From NCBI RefSeq assembly GCF_007991755.1, contig NZ_BJYY01000015.1:1-64000 (forward strand): a DNA stretch of 64,000 bases. Reading direction: 5' to 3'. Made by a program: the position numbers and the translations under genes. Below the pieces are notes generated by a model. The model searched no databases and had not been told where the DNA came from. It saw only the letters and a program-made list of their open reading frames with translations. This document shows, piece after piece, positions 14,567 through 21,984 of the stretch. The DNA is from Cellulomonas aerilata (GTDB lineage Bacteria; Actinomycetota; Actinomycetes; Actinomycetales; Cellulomonadaceae). Position 1 is the first letter of the stretch; each line of letters opens with the position of its first letter.

Positions 14567-15442
14567 ATGATGACCGAGAGCTACGACAACACCCGTCCCC
14601 CCGGAACCCTGCCGACCTCCGACGAGCTCGGCGACAGCACGCTCCCGCCCTCGTACCCGGCGGGATCGGGCTCCTACGAGACCGGGACCTACGGGACGAC
14701 GACGTACACCGGCGCCCACGTGGCCGACGACTCGGGCGACACCTCGAAGGTCGACCAGGCCAAGGAGAAGGCCGGCGAGGTCAAGGACCAGGTCAAGGGC
14801 GAGGCTCAGAACGTGGCCCAGACGGCCGCCGCAGCGGGGAGCCGCGTGGCCGACACCGCCAAGGAGCAGGCCGCCCAGGTCACCGGCGAGGCCCGCCGGC
14901 AGGCCAAGGACATGCTGCAGCAGACCAAGAGCCAGCTGACCTCCCAGGTCGGCGGCGGCCAGCAGAAGCTGGCGACCGCCATCCGCACGGTCGGCACCGA
15001 GCTGAGCACGATGGCCGGCGCCTCCGACCAGCCCGGCGTCGCGTCGGACCTGGTCCACCAGGCGTCCGGGGTCGTCGACTCCGTCGCCTCGTGGTTCGAG
15101 AACAAGGAGCCGGCCGACGTGCTCGGCGAGGTCACGACCTTCGCCCGTCGTCGGCCCGGAGCCTTCCTCCTCGTGGCCGCGACCGCTGGTCTCGTCGCCG
15201 GCCGCCTCGCGCGGAGCCTGAAGGACCAGGCCACCGCCGACCAGGAGGCCGCGCAGCCGAGCTACGTCGGCGGCGACTACGCCACCACGGGCTACGAGAC
15301 GGCCGCGACGGGGTACACGACCGACACCGGCTACGCCGGTGACGCGTACACCACGCCGACGACGTCCGCGTACGGCACCACGACGTACGGCACCCCGGAC
15401 GTCCCGGGCACCACGACCGGTGGCTACGGGGGCACGGCATGA
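14567..15442 (+). CDS. LEA/apolipoprotein-like protein with one membrane segment
   Basis: 291 residues, function unknown. The N-terminus (about 1-60) is Thr/Tyr/Gly/Ser-rich; residues 60-135 are a Lys/Glu/Ala/Gln amphipathic repeat (KVDQAKEKAGEVKDQVKGEA and similar), typical of LEA-like or apolipoprotein-like helices; a hydrophobic segment PGAFLLVAATAGLVAGRLARSL lies near 198-218; the last 70 residues are Tyr/Thr/Gly-rich repeats. A second in-frame ATG is at 14570. The stop overlaps the next start as ATGA, so it is coupled to the holin-like gene. Membrane-surface protection under stress is an inference from composition and neighbours. Confidence 0.78.
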   Translation: MMTESYDNTRPPGTLPTSDELGDSTLPPSYPAGSGSYETGTYGTTTYTGAHVADDSGDTSKVDQAKEKAGEVKDQVKGEAQNVAQTAAAAGSRVADTAKEQAAQVTGEARRQAKDMLQQTKSQLTSQVGGGQQKLATAIRTVGTELSTMAGASDQPGVASDLVHQASGVVDSVASWFENKEPADVLGEVTTFARRRPGAFLLVAATAGLVAGRLARSLKDQATADQEAAQPSYVGGDYATTGYETAATGYTTDTGYAGDAYTTPTTSAYGTTTYGTPDVPGTTTGGYGGTA

Positions 15443-15894
15443 GCGCCCCCGACCTGGGCGGCGCCACCGCCATGAGCCCGCCGGCGACCTCGTCGTCGTC
15501 GGGCAGTGACTCCCCGTCGATCGGCCAGCTCTTCGGCGAGGTGAGCAAGGACATCTCCACGCTCATGCGCCAGGAGGTCGCGCTCGCGAAGGCGGAGATC
15601 ACCCAGTCGGCCAAGCAGGCCAGCAAGGGCGCCGCGATGTTCGCCGGCGCCGGCTACGCGGGGCACCTGACCGTGCTCTTCCTGTCGTTCGCGCTGTGGG
15701 CCGGCCTGGCCTACCTGCTCGACAACTGGGCCTGGTCGGCGCTGATCGTCGCGGTGATCTGGGGGATCGTCGCCGCCGTGCTCGCACTGCGCGGCAAGAA
15801 GGAGATGAAGGAAGTCCAGGGCATGCCGAAGACGGCGGACACCGTCAAGAAGATCCCTGACGCGGTCAAGGGCAACGAGGAGGCAGCACGATGA
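15439..15894 (+). CDS. Phage-holin-like superfamily membrane protein (DUF1469 type)
   Basis: 151 residues. After a Ser-rich lead, the segment IGQLFGEVSKDISTLMRQEVALAKAEITQSAKQASKGAAMF is the conserved amphipathic helix of actinobacterial holin superfamily III proteins, followed by two transmembrane helices (about 73-92, LTVLFLSFALWAGLAYLL, and 97-117, ALIVAVIWGIVAAVLAL) and a charged tail. Despite the family name these are chromosomal proteins with no lysis genes nearby, usually found beside DUF3618 proteins as here. Both ends overlap neighbours by 4 bases (ATGA), indicating a tight operon. Confidence 0.85.
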   Translation: MSAPDLGGATAMSPPATSSSSGSDSPSIGQLFGEVSKDISTLMRQEVALAKAEITQSAKQASKGAAMFAGAGYAGHLTVLFLSFALWAGLAYLLDNWAWSALIVAVIWGIVAAVLALRGKKEMKEVQGMPKTADTVKKIPDAVKGNEEAAR

Positions 15895-16673
15895 GCAGCA
15901 ACGACCCCGAGCAGATCCGCCTGGAGATCGAGCGCACGCGCGCCGAGCTGAGCAGCGACGTGGACGCCCTGACCGACAAGGTCAGCCCGAGCAACATCGC
16001 CCACCGCCAGGTCGACAAGGCCAAGGGCGTCGTCGGCAGCGTGCGGGAGAAGGTCTTCGGCGCCGCGTCGCACGTCAAGGAGTCGACGTCGTCGGCCACC
16101 TCGTCCGCCGGAGGCGGCCTGTCGTCGGTCGGCGGTGCGGCGCACTCCGCCGCCGGGTCCGTCGCCGGTGCGGCGCACTCCGCCGCCGGCTCCGTGACCG
16201 GTGCGGCGCAGTCCGCCGCCGGCACGGTCACCGGTGCGGCGCACTCCGCCGCCGGCACGGTCAGCGGAGCCGCGCACGCGGTCGGCGACCGGGTGTCCTC
16301 GCTCGGTGGCGCCGCGGCCGGCGCACCGTCGGCCGCGATCCGCCAGGCGGAGGGCAACCCCCTCGCCGCGGGCCTCATCGCGTTCGGCGTGGGCCTGCTG
16401 ACGGCCGCCCTCCTGCCCTCCACGCAGAAGGAGCGCGAGGCCGCGCGCACCGTCAAGGAGAAGGCGCAGCCGATCGGCCAGCAGCTCGGTGACGTCGCCA
16501 AGGGCGTCGCCGCCGACCTCAAGGAGCCCGCCCAGGAGGCGGTCGCCGCGGTGAAGTCGACCGCGACCGACGCCGCCCAGGCGGTCAAGGACGAGGGCAC
16601 CTACGCGACGATGGAGGTCAAGGAGGGCGCCCAGGGCGCCGTCCAGAACGTCCGCTCCGAGCAGCAGGGCTGA
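15891..16673 (+). CDS. DUF3618 domain protein with internal 11-residue repeats
   Basis: 260 residues. The N-terminus DPEQIRLEIERTRAELSSDVDALTDKVSP is the DUF3618 signature. The middle is an Ala/Gly/Ser/Thr repeat of 11 residues (GAAHSAAGSVT type), four copies in tandem, encoded by a 33-bp DNA repeat. A hydrophobic segment (LAAGLIAFGVGLLTAALLP) near 163-181 may anchor it, and the C-terminal part is again LEA-like (Lys/Glu/Ala helices such as KSTATDAAQAVKDEG). It overlaps the holin-like gene (ATGA) and is followed by a terminator. The function of the family is unknown; a role at the membrane is inferred. Confidence 0.87.
   Translation: MSSNDPEQIRLEIERTRAELSSDVDALTDKVSPSNIAHRQVDKAKGVVGSVREKVFGAASHVKESTSSATSSAGGGLSSVGGAAHSAAGSVAGAAHSAAGSVTGAAQSAAGTVTGAAHSAAGTVSGAAHAVGDRVSSLGGAAAGAPSAAIRQAEGNPLAAGLIAFGVGLLTAALLPSTQKEREAARTVKEKAQPIGQQLGDVAKGVAADLKEPAQEAVAAVKSTATDAAQAVKDEGTYATMEVKEGAQGAVQNVRSEQQG
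16134..16265 (+). repeat. 33-bp tandem repeat, four copies, inside the DUF3618 gene
   Basis: Units at 16134-16166, 16167-16199, 16200-16232 and 16233-16265 share GGTGCGGCGCANTCCGCCGC and differ mainly in the last 9 bases. The unit length is a multiple of three, so expansion or loss changes protein length in 11-residue steps without a frameshift. Confidence 0.9.
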
Positions 16674-16696
16674 GCACAGCACGACAGATCGACCCG

Positions 16697-16733
16697 CCGC
16701 CGCGGGCACGGGCAGCCTCCGTGCCCGCGGCGG
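16697..16733 (+). terminator. Hairpin terminator after the DUF3618 gene
   Basis: Perfect 15-bp stem (16697-16711 with 16719-16733) and a 7-base loop GCAGCCT, 23 bases after the stop. It closes the 14.2-16.7 kb cluster. Confidence 0.75.
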
Positions 16734-16785
16734 CCTCGTGTGGCGGTCAGACGCCGCACGACCCCTCGACGCGACAGGACGACCG

Positions 16786-17862
16786 ATGGCAGACACCAAG
16801 AAGGCCCAGGCCCCGCACCCGGACGACCCGCGCAAGCCTGACGACCCGTCGGACCTGACCAAGCCGTCGTGGAAGTACATCCTCCGCAAGACGATGCGCG
16901 AGTTCGGCAAGGACCAGTGCACCGACCTGGCCGCCGCGCTGACCTACTACGGCGTGCTGGCGCTGTTCCCCGCGATCCTGGCCGTCGTCTCCCTGCTCGG
17001 CCTCGTGGGTGACCCGCAGAAGACGGTGGACGCGATGCTCGGCATCGTCTCCGACCTCGGCCAGCAGGACGCCGTCCGCACCCTCGAGCCGACCATCAGC
17101 AAGCTCGCCACCGCCCCTGCGGCGGGCCTGGCGTTCGTCACCGGTCTGCTGGGCGCCCTGTGGTCGGCGTCCGGCTACGTCGGCGCGTTCGGCCGGGCGA
17201 TGAACCGCATGTACGAGGTGCAGGAGGGGCGTCCCTTCTACAAGCTGCGCCCGCTCATGCTGCTCGTCACGCTCGTCGCCGTCACCCTCATGGCGATCAT
17301 CGGCCTGTCCCTGGTGGTGAGCGGCCCCGTCGCGGAGGCCATCGGCAACGCGGTCGGGCTCGGCGGCACCGCGCTGACGATCTGGAACATCGCCAAGTGG
17401 CCGGTCCTGGCCGCCCTCGTCGTGCTCGTGATCGCGATCCTGTACTACGCCACCCCGAACGTGCAGCAGCCGAAGTTCCGCTGGATGAGCATCGGGGCGG
17501 GCATCGCGATCGTCGTCGCCCTCGTCGCGTCGGTGCTGTTCGGCTTCTACGTGTCCAACTTCGGCAGCTACAACGAGACCTACGGCTCCCTGGCGGGCGT
17601 CATCGTCTTCCTGCTGTGGATCTGGATCATGAACCTCGCGCTCCTGTTCGGCGCGGAGTTCGACGCCGAGGTGGAGCGCGGGCGCGAGCTGCAGGCCGGC
17701 ATGCCCGCCGAGGCCACGCTGCAGCTCCCGCCGCGGGACACCACGAAGATCGAGAAGGACGAGAAGAAGGAGGCGGAGGACCTCAAGCGTGGCCGAGCCC
17801 TGCGCGAGCAGGCCGGCCGCAGCCAGACCCCCGAGTCGGAGCAGCCCGACCGCAAGGGCTGA
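16786..17862 (+). CDS. YihY/BrkB family inner membrane protein
   Basis: 358 residues. The start of the domain, WKYILRKTMREFGKDQCTDLAAALTYYGVLALFPAILAVVSLLG, is the hallmark of this six-helix family; SASGYVGAFGRAMNRMYEV, FRWMSIGAG and YGSLAGVIVFLLWIWIMNLALLFGAEFDAE follow. The last 50 residues are a highly charged, cytoplasmic-looking tail (KIEKDEKKEAEDLKRGR). The old name ribonuclease BN for this family is not supported; its transport role is unresolved. ATG16786 is preferred over an upstream in-frame codon because the intergenic terminator lies in between. It probably belongs functionally with the preceding envelope cluster but has its own transcription. Confidence 0.9.
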   Translation: MADTKKAQAPHPDDPRKPDDPSDLTKPSWKYILRKTMREFGKDQCTDLAAALTYYGVLALFPAILAVVSLLGLVGDPQKTVDAMLGIVSDLGQQDAVRTLEPTISKLATAPAAGLAFVTGLLGALWSASGYVGAFGRAMNRMYEVQEGRPFYKLRPLMLLVTLVAVTLMAIIGLSLVVSGPVAEAIGNAVGLGGTALTIWNIAKWPVLAALVVLVIAILYYATPNVQQPKFRWMSIGAGIAIVVALVASVLFGFYVSNFGSYNETYGSLAGVIVFLLWIWIMNLALLFGAEFDAEVERGRELQAGMPAEATLQLPPRDTTKIEKDEKKEAEDLKRGRALREQAGRSQTPESEQPDRKG

Positions 17863-17884
17863 GCCCGCCCACCTCGCTCCGTCA

Positions 17885-17925
17885 CGAGGCCGTCGCCGTG
17901 CTCACCCGAGCCCGGCGGCGGCCTC
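17885..17925. terminator. Convergent hairpin between yihY-like and SIP genes
   Basis: GAGGCCGTCGCCG (17885-17897) pairs with CGGCGGCGGCCTC (17913-17925) with one G-U type pair. The right arm lies inside the 3' end of the minus-strand flavoprotein gene. It could stop transcription from both sides. Confidence 0.45.
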
Positions 17926-18786
17926 GCGCTCCTCCACCTCGCGGTTCCAGTCGCGCTTGGCCGCGCGCCAGCCCTCGTCGTCGGCCCCCAGCCGCCAGTA
18001 GCCGGAGACCGACAGGTTCTCGACCGGGACACCCCGCTCGATGCGCAGGTGGGCTCGCAGCTCCTTGACGAAGCCCGCCTCGCCGTGGACGAACGCGTGC
18101 GGCACGCCGTCGGCCCACCGCAGGCCGCGCACCTCCGCGACGAGCGCCTCGCCCACCGGGCGCCCCGACCGGTGCACCCACCGGACCTGGGCGCCCGCCG
18201 GGACGTCGAGCGGCACCTCGTCGGCGGGGCCGTCCACCTCCAGCAGCGCGACCGCCCGGGCTCCGGCGGGGAGCCGCTCGAGCACCACAGCAGCGGCCGG
18301 GATCGCGCTCTCGTCCGCAACCAGCAGGTGCCAGTCGGCGTCGGGGGACGGCGAGTACGCCCCACCGGGGCCGAGCAGCAGCAGCGTGTCGCCCGGGCGC
18401 GCGCGGGCCGCCCACGGACCGGCCAGCCCGGCGTCGCCGTGCACGACGAAGTCCAGCGTCAGCTCGCCCGCGGCCCCGTCCCACACGCGCACGGTGTAGC
18501 TGCGCAGCCGCACGGGCTGGTCGGCGGGCAGCACGTCGCGCAGCGCGTCGAGGTCGACCCGGTCGTCCTGGTCGCGCGGCAGCACGTCCGGCGCGGCCGG
18601 GGGGAGGAAGACGGCCTTGACGTAGGAGTCCGCGCTCGACGACGGCGCGTACCCGGCCAGCCCCGGACCGCCGAGCACGACACGCACCATGGCCGGCGCG
18701 ATGCGCTCGGTGCGGACGACGGTGGCGGTCAGCGCGGAGCGTGGCCGTCGGGTCGGGGTCTGCGGCCGGGTCGGTGCGTCGGTCAC
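17902..18786 (-). CDS. Siderophore-interacting protein (NADPH-dependent ferric reductase)
   Basis: 294-residue flavoprotein expected to reduce ferric siderophores in the cytosol and release iron. N-terminal FAD-binding beta barrel with VRLRSYTVRVWD (the RxYT FAD motif) and LDFVVHGDAGLAGPWA, followed by GDTLLLLGPGGAY; the C-terminal NAD(P)H domain carries HLLVADESAIPAAAVVLERLP and ends with the family signature SGYWRLGADDEGWRAAKRDWN. GTG start at 18786 with GAGGAG just upstream. A palindromic AGGCTAACCT core, like the IdeR/DmdR iron box, lies 69-78 bases upstream of the start, supporting iron repression. No siderophore uptake genes are adjacent. Confidence 0.93.
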   Translation of the reverse strand: MTDAPTRPQTPTRRPRSALTATVVRTERIAPAMVRVVLGGPGLAGYAPSSSADSYVKAVFLPPAAPDVLPRDQDDRVDLDALRDVLPADQPVRLRSYTVRVWDGAAGELTLDFVVHGDAGLAGPWAARARPGDTLLLLGPGGAYSPSPDADWHLLVADESAIPAAAVVLERLPAGARAVALLEVDGPADEVPLDVPAGAQVRWVHRSGRPVGEALVAEVRGLRWADGVPHAFVHGEAGFVKELRAHLRIERGVPVENLSVSGYWRLGADDEGWRAAKRDWNREVEEREAAAGLG

Positions 18787-18847
18787 GGGTCTCCTCGGGC
18801 AGCGGCGGGCCGTACCGCGACGGGGACGGGTCCGTCACGCCGGCAGG

Positions 18848-18866
18848 TCGGGCGAGGCTAACCTGC
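18848..18866 (-). promoter_or_regulatory. IdeR/DmdR-like iron box upstream of the SIP gene
   Basis: The core AGGCTAACCT (18855-18864) matches ten consecutive positions of the IdeR/DtxR 19-bp palindrome TTAGGTTAGGCTAACCTAA; the left flank agrees at only 3 of 7 and the right at 0 of 2. Placed between the response regulator stop and the flavoprotein start, where its promoter must lie. Iron-dependent repression is inferred. Confidence 0.6.
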
Positions 18867-18930
18867 GCCGCGGCGCCTGCGGTGCGGCGCCCGTCCGGCG
18901 GTCACCGGGCGGGCGGTCACCGGTCGGGCG

Positions 18931-19671
18931 TCAGCCCGGCCTGACCAGCCCGGACTCGTAGGCGAGGACGACGGCCTGCACCCGGTCGCGCACGTCCAGC
19001 TTGGCCAAGATCCGTCCGACGTGGGTCTTGACCGTCGCCTCGGAGAGCACGAACCGGCCCGCGATCTCGGCGTTGGACAGGCCCTCCGCCATCGCGCGCA
19101 GGATCTCCAGCTCCCGGGCCGTCAGCAGCCGGAGCCGGGGGTCCAGGGTCGGGGTGCCGGGCTCGGGGTCCCCGGGAGCCGGCAGCGCGCCGGCGAACAT
19201 CTCCAGCATGCGGCGCGTGACCCGGGGCGAGACGACGGCGTCCCCGGTGGCCACGGCGCGGATCGCGGCGACGAGCTCGGCGGGGCGGGCGTCCTTGAGC
19301 AGGAACCCGCTGGCGCCGGCGCGCAGCGCGGCGAACGCGTACTCGTCCAGGTCGAAGGTGGTCAGGATGAGCACCCGGCACCCCGGCACGGCCTCGACCA
19401 GCCGCTGCGTCGCCTCGATGCCGTTGACCCCCGGCATGCGCACGTCCATCAGGACGACGTCGGGGCGCAGCGCCTGCGCCTGGCGCACCCCCGACTCGCC
19501 GTCCCCGGCCTCCCCGACGACGACGACGTCGTCCTCGGCCTCCAGCACCAGCCGGAACCCCATCCGCAGCAGCGCCTGGTCGTCGACGAGGAGCACCCGG
19601 ACGGGTCCGGCGTGCTCGGTGTGCCCGGTGCTCCCCGTGGCGGCCGGTGCCGGCGATCGGTCCTGCGTCAC
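18931..19671 (-). CDS. NarL/LuxR-family response regulator
   Basis: 246 residues. The receiver domain starts at about residue 24 (VRVLLVDDQALLRMGFRLVL, acidic pair D30-D31), with phospho-acceptor D76 in DVVLMDVRMPG, Thr in LILTTFD and Lys in FLLKDA. After a linker, the LuxR-type helix-turn-helix LTARELEILRAMAEGLSNAEIAGRFVLSEATVKTHVGRILAKL occupies about 184-226. GTG start with GAGGAGG just upstream. It lies 69 bases downstream of its cognate sensor kinase and is last in the order ATPase, permease, kinase, regulator, so it probably controls that ABC exporter. Confidence 0.95.
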   Translation of the reverse strand: MTQDRSPAPAATGSTGHTEHAGPVRVLLVDDQALLRMGFRLVLEAEDDVVVVGEAGDGESGVRQAQALRPDVVLMDVRMPGVNGIEATQRLVEAVPGCRVLILTTFDLDEYAFAALRAGASGFLLKDARPAELVAAIRAVATGDAVVSPRVTRRMLEMFAGALPAPGDPEPGTPTLDPRLRLLTARELEILRAMAEGLSNAEIAGRFVLSEATVKTHVGRILAKLDVRDRVQAVVLAYESGLVRPG

Positions 19672-19740
19672 CGCTCCTCCTCGTCCGTGCTCATCGGTGC
19701 CGGACCCCGTGCCGACCCCCGTGCCGGCTCGCGCGCCATC

Positions 19741-21039
19741 TCACTCGTCCCAGGTCAGCACGGCGTGCACCCGCCACCCGCCGTCGTGCGGACCGGCGTC
19801 CACGCGGCCACCGTAGACGGCGGCCCGTTCCCGCATGCCGATCAGCCCGCGACCGGACCCGTCGGTGGACCCGGCGGAGCCGCGGCCCAGCGCCGCGCCG
19901 CTGTCGGTCACGGTGATCTCCACCCGGCTGTCCGTCGAGGCCAGCACGACGTCGACCCGGCCCGTTCCCGGTGCGTGGCGCAGGACGTTGGTCAGTGCCT
20001 CCTGGACGATCCGGTACACCGCGAGCTGCAGGCCGGCGTCGGCCGGCAGCGCGGGCCCCGTCCGCGTCCAGCGCACCGGCACCCCGGCCGTGCGGAAGCG
20101 GTCGACGAGGTGGTCGAGGTCCACCGACCCGGGCTGCGGGTCCAGCGGCGCCTCGGCGTCCCGCAGCGCTCCCAGCACCCGCCGCATGTCCGCCAGCGCC
20201 GCCCGGCCCGTCCCGGACAGCTCGTCGAGCGCCTCGCGGGCCCGGTCCGGGGACCGCTCCATGGCGGCGCCCGCCCCGTCCGCCAGGGCGATCATGACCG
20301 ACAGGCTGTGCGCGACGACGTCGTGCATCTCCCGGGCGATGCGGGCGCGCTCGGCCGCAGCGGCCAGCTGCGCGCCCTGGTCGCGCTCCACGGCGAGCGC
20401 GTTGGCGCGGTCGACGAGCGCGCCCACGTGCAGGCGTCGGTTGCGGACGCTGGTCCCGGCGGCGATGGCCACCAGCCCGAGCAGGGCCAGGGCCGTCACC
20501 GACGACCCCCGCATGTCGGCGCCGCCCGCGGGCTGCGTGCCGTCCTCCACGGGGAACGGGCCGGCTGCCAGGTCCACGGGGCTCTCCCACAGCAGGACGC
20601 CGCCGGCGGCGGGCAGCACCAGCGCCGCGAGCGTGATCCACGCCGTGCGCGGTCGGTGGGACGCCGCGACCGCGTAGACGACGAAGGCGATCGCCAGGTC
20701 GTAGCCGTTGAGCGTGCCGGTCGTGGCGACCGCGGTCACGGCGAGCACGCCGACGGCCACCGCCGTCGGCAGGGGCGCCACCCGCCGCCACACCAGCGCG
20801 AGGGCTCCGAGCGCGGTCATCGTCAGCATCGCGGGGACGTCGCGCGGCAGGGAGTCGTCGAACAGGGCGCTCAAGGTGGCCGGCACCGCGAAGATCGCCA
20901 CCACGAGGGCGTCCATCACCCGGGGATGGCGCAGGAAGTACCGGCGCACCGGCCCGAGGCGCCGGGCGTTGAGCTCGGTGAAGACGGGCTCCTCGGCCGG
21001 CCCGCCGGCGGCCCCCGCCGCCTGGGCGCCCGTCACCAC
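19741..21039 (-). CDS. Membrane sensor histidine kinase (NarL-partner type)
   Basis: Histidine kinase of the HisKA_3 family partnering the adjacent regulator. Four to six hydrophobic segments occupy about residues 35-220 (starting DALVVAIFAVPATLSALF). The phospho-acceptor box is ERARIAREMHDVVAHSLSVM, and the ATPase domain shows VYRIVQEALTNVLRHA, VTDSG and GRGLIGMRERAAVYGG. I place the start at GTG21039 (or 21036): a longer frame reaches 21228 but its first 63 residues are Arg/Ala/Gly-rich and overlap the permease gene, typical of a GC shadow. There is no extracellular sensing loop of size, so it may sense membrane state or work with the transporter. Confidence 0.9.
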   Translation of the reverse strand: MVTGAQAAGAAGGPAEEPVFTELNARRLGPVRRYFLRHPRVMDALVVAIFAVPATLSALFDDSLPRDVPAMLTMTALGALALVWRRVAPLPTAVAVGVLAVTAVATTGTLNGYDLAIAFVVYAVAASHRPRTAWITLAALVLPAAGGVLLWESPVDLAAGPFPVEDGTQPAGGADMRGSSVTALALLGLVAIAAGTSVRNRRLHVGALVDRANALAVERDQGAQLAAAAERARIAREMHDVVAHSLSVMIALADGAGAAMERSPDRAREALDELSGTGRAALADMRRVLGALRDAEAPLDPQPGSVDLDHLVDRFRTAGVPVRWTRTGPALPADAGLQLAVYRIVQEALTNVLRHAPGTGRVDVVLASTDSRVEITVTDSGAALGRGSAGSTDGSGRGLIGMRERAAVYGGRVDAGPHDGGWRVHAVLTWDE

Positions 21040-21143
21040 CGCCCCGGGGCCGCCGGCGTCGTCGGCTGCGCGTGCCCCTCGCGCGGACGCGCGTCGTGCC
21101 GGGCCGGCGCGGAGCCGACCCGGCACGGGGGGCCGGTGGACGC

Positions 21144-21983
21144 TCAGGCGTCGCGCCGGCGCATGAGGACCGCGGCGACCGCGATCACGACGGCCACCCA
21201 GGCGAGCATGACCCCGTAGCCCTGCCACGCGCCCAGCGCATCGGGGTCGGCGAAGGCGAAGTCCGACGGCATCATGACCTGGCTGCCGGCGGTCGCGGGC
21301 AAGTAGGGGCTGATCGCCTCGAAGAACCGCAGCGGGATGAGGGCGACGACGTTCTCGATCACCAGCAGCAGCCCCAGGACCGCGGCCAGCGCGCCGGCGG
21401 AGTGGCGCAGCAGGGCGCCGAACCCGAGGGCGAGCAGGGCGATCGCGGCGAGGTAGAGCGGGACGCCGACCAGGGCCCGCACCGTGTCGGCGTCACCCAG
21501 GTCGATCTCCAGCGACGTGCCCGACACGAACGGCAGGGTCACCCCGTACGACAGCGCGGTGCTGATCGCGCCGACCACGAGCACGGTGACGCCCAGCACG
21601 ATCGCCTTGGCGGCCAGCGCCGGGAGCCGGGTGGGCACGGCGGCGAACGTCGAGCGGACCATCCCGGTCGTGTACTCGCCGGTGATGATGAGGACGCCGA
21701 GCACGGCGACGGCCAGCTGGGCCATCTGCGTCCCCGCGGTCACGGCGATGATCCCCATCCCGGGGGGCGCCGGCTCGTCGCCCTGGGTCATGCCCCAGGC
21801 GACCAGGGCCGCGATGCCCACCATGAGCACGACGGTCACGCCGAGGGTCCACCACGTCGAGCGCAGGGTGCGGAGCTTGACCCACTCGGAGGCGACCACG
21901 CGCCCGAAGGTGAGCCGCTCGGTGCCCCGGTCGGGGCGGTGCGCCGGCCCGGTGCGCCGGGTGTCGGCGGTCAGGGTGGTCAT
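21144..21983 (-). CDS. ABC-2 type exporter permease
   Basis: 279 residues, six hydrophobic segments in the ABC-2 layout: SEWVKLRTLRSTWWTLGVTVVLM at the first helix (the conserved E-W-x-K-x-x-S-T), LIITGEYTTGMVRSTFAAVP in the middle, then AVLGLLLVIENVVALIP and a final helix ending MRRRDA. ATG is 1 base from the stop of the ATPase gene, so the two are translated together. It resembles permeases of BcrAB-like drug or antibiotic-resistance exporters. The substrate cannot be told from sequence; the downstream kinase/regulator pair suggests inducible defence against a membrane-active compound. Confidence 0.9.
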   Translation of the reverse strand: MTTLTADTRRTGPAHRPDRGTERLTFGRVVASEWVKLRTLRSTWWTLGVTVVLMVGIAALVAWGMTQGDEPAPPGMGIIAVTAGTQMAQLAVAVLGVLIITGEYTTGMVRSTFAAVPTRLPALAAKAIVLGVTVLVVGAISTALSYGVTLPFVSGTSLEIDLGDADTVRALVGVPLYLAAIALLALGFGALLRHSAGALAAVLGLLLVIENVVALIPLRFFEAISPYLPATAGSQVMMPSDFAFADPDALGAWQGYGVMLAWVAVVIAVAAVLMRRRDA

Positions 21984-21984
21984 G

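Noticed and set aside
15439-15894. Possible prophage remnant because of the holin-like gene
   Set aside because: No endolysin, integrase, capsid or attachment repeats nearby; this holin superfamily is a normal chromosomal family in actinobacteria.
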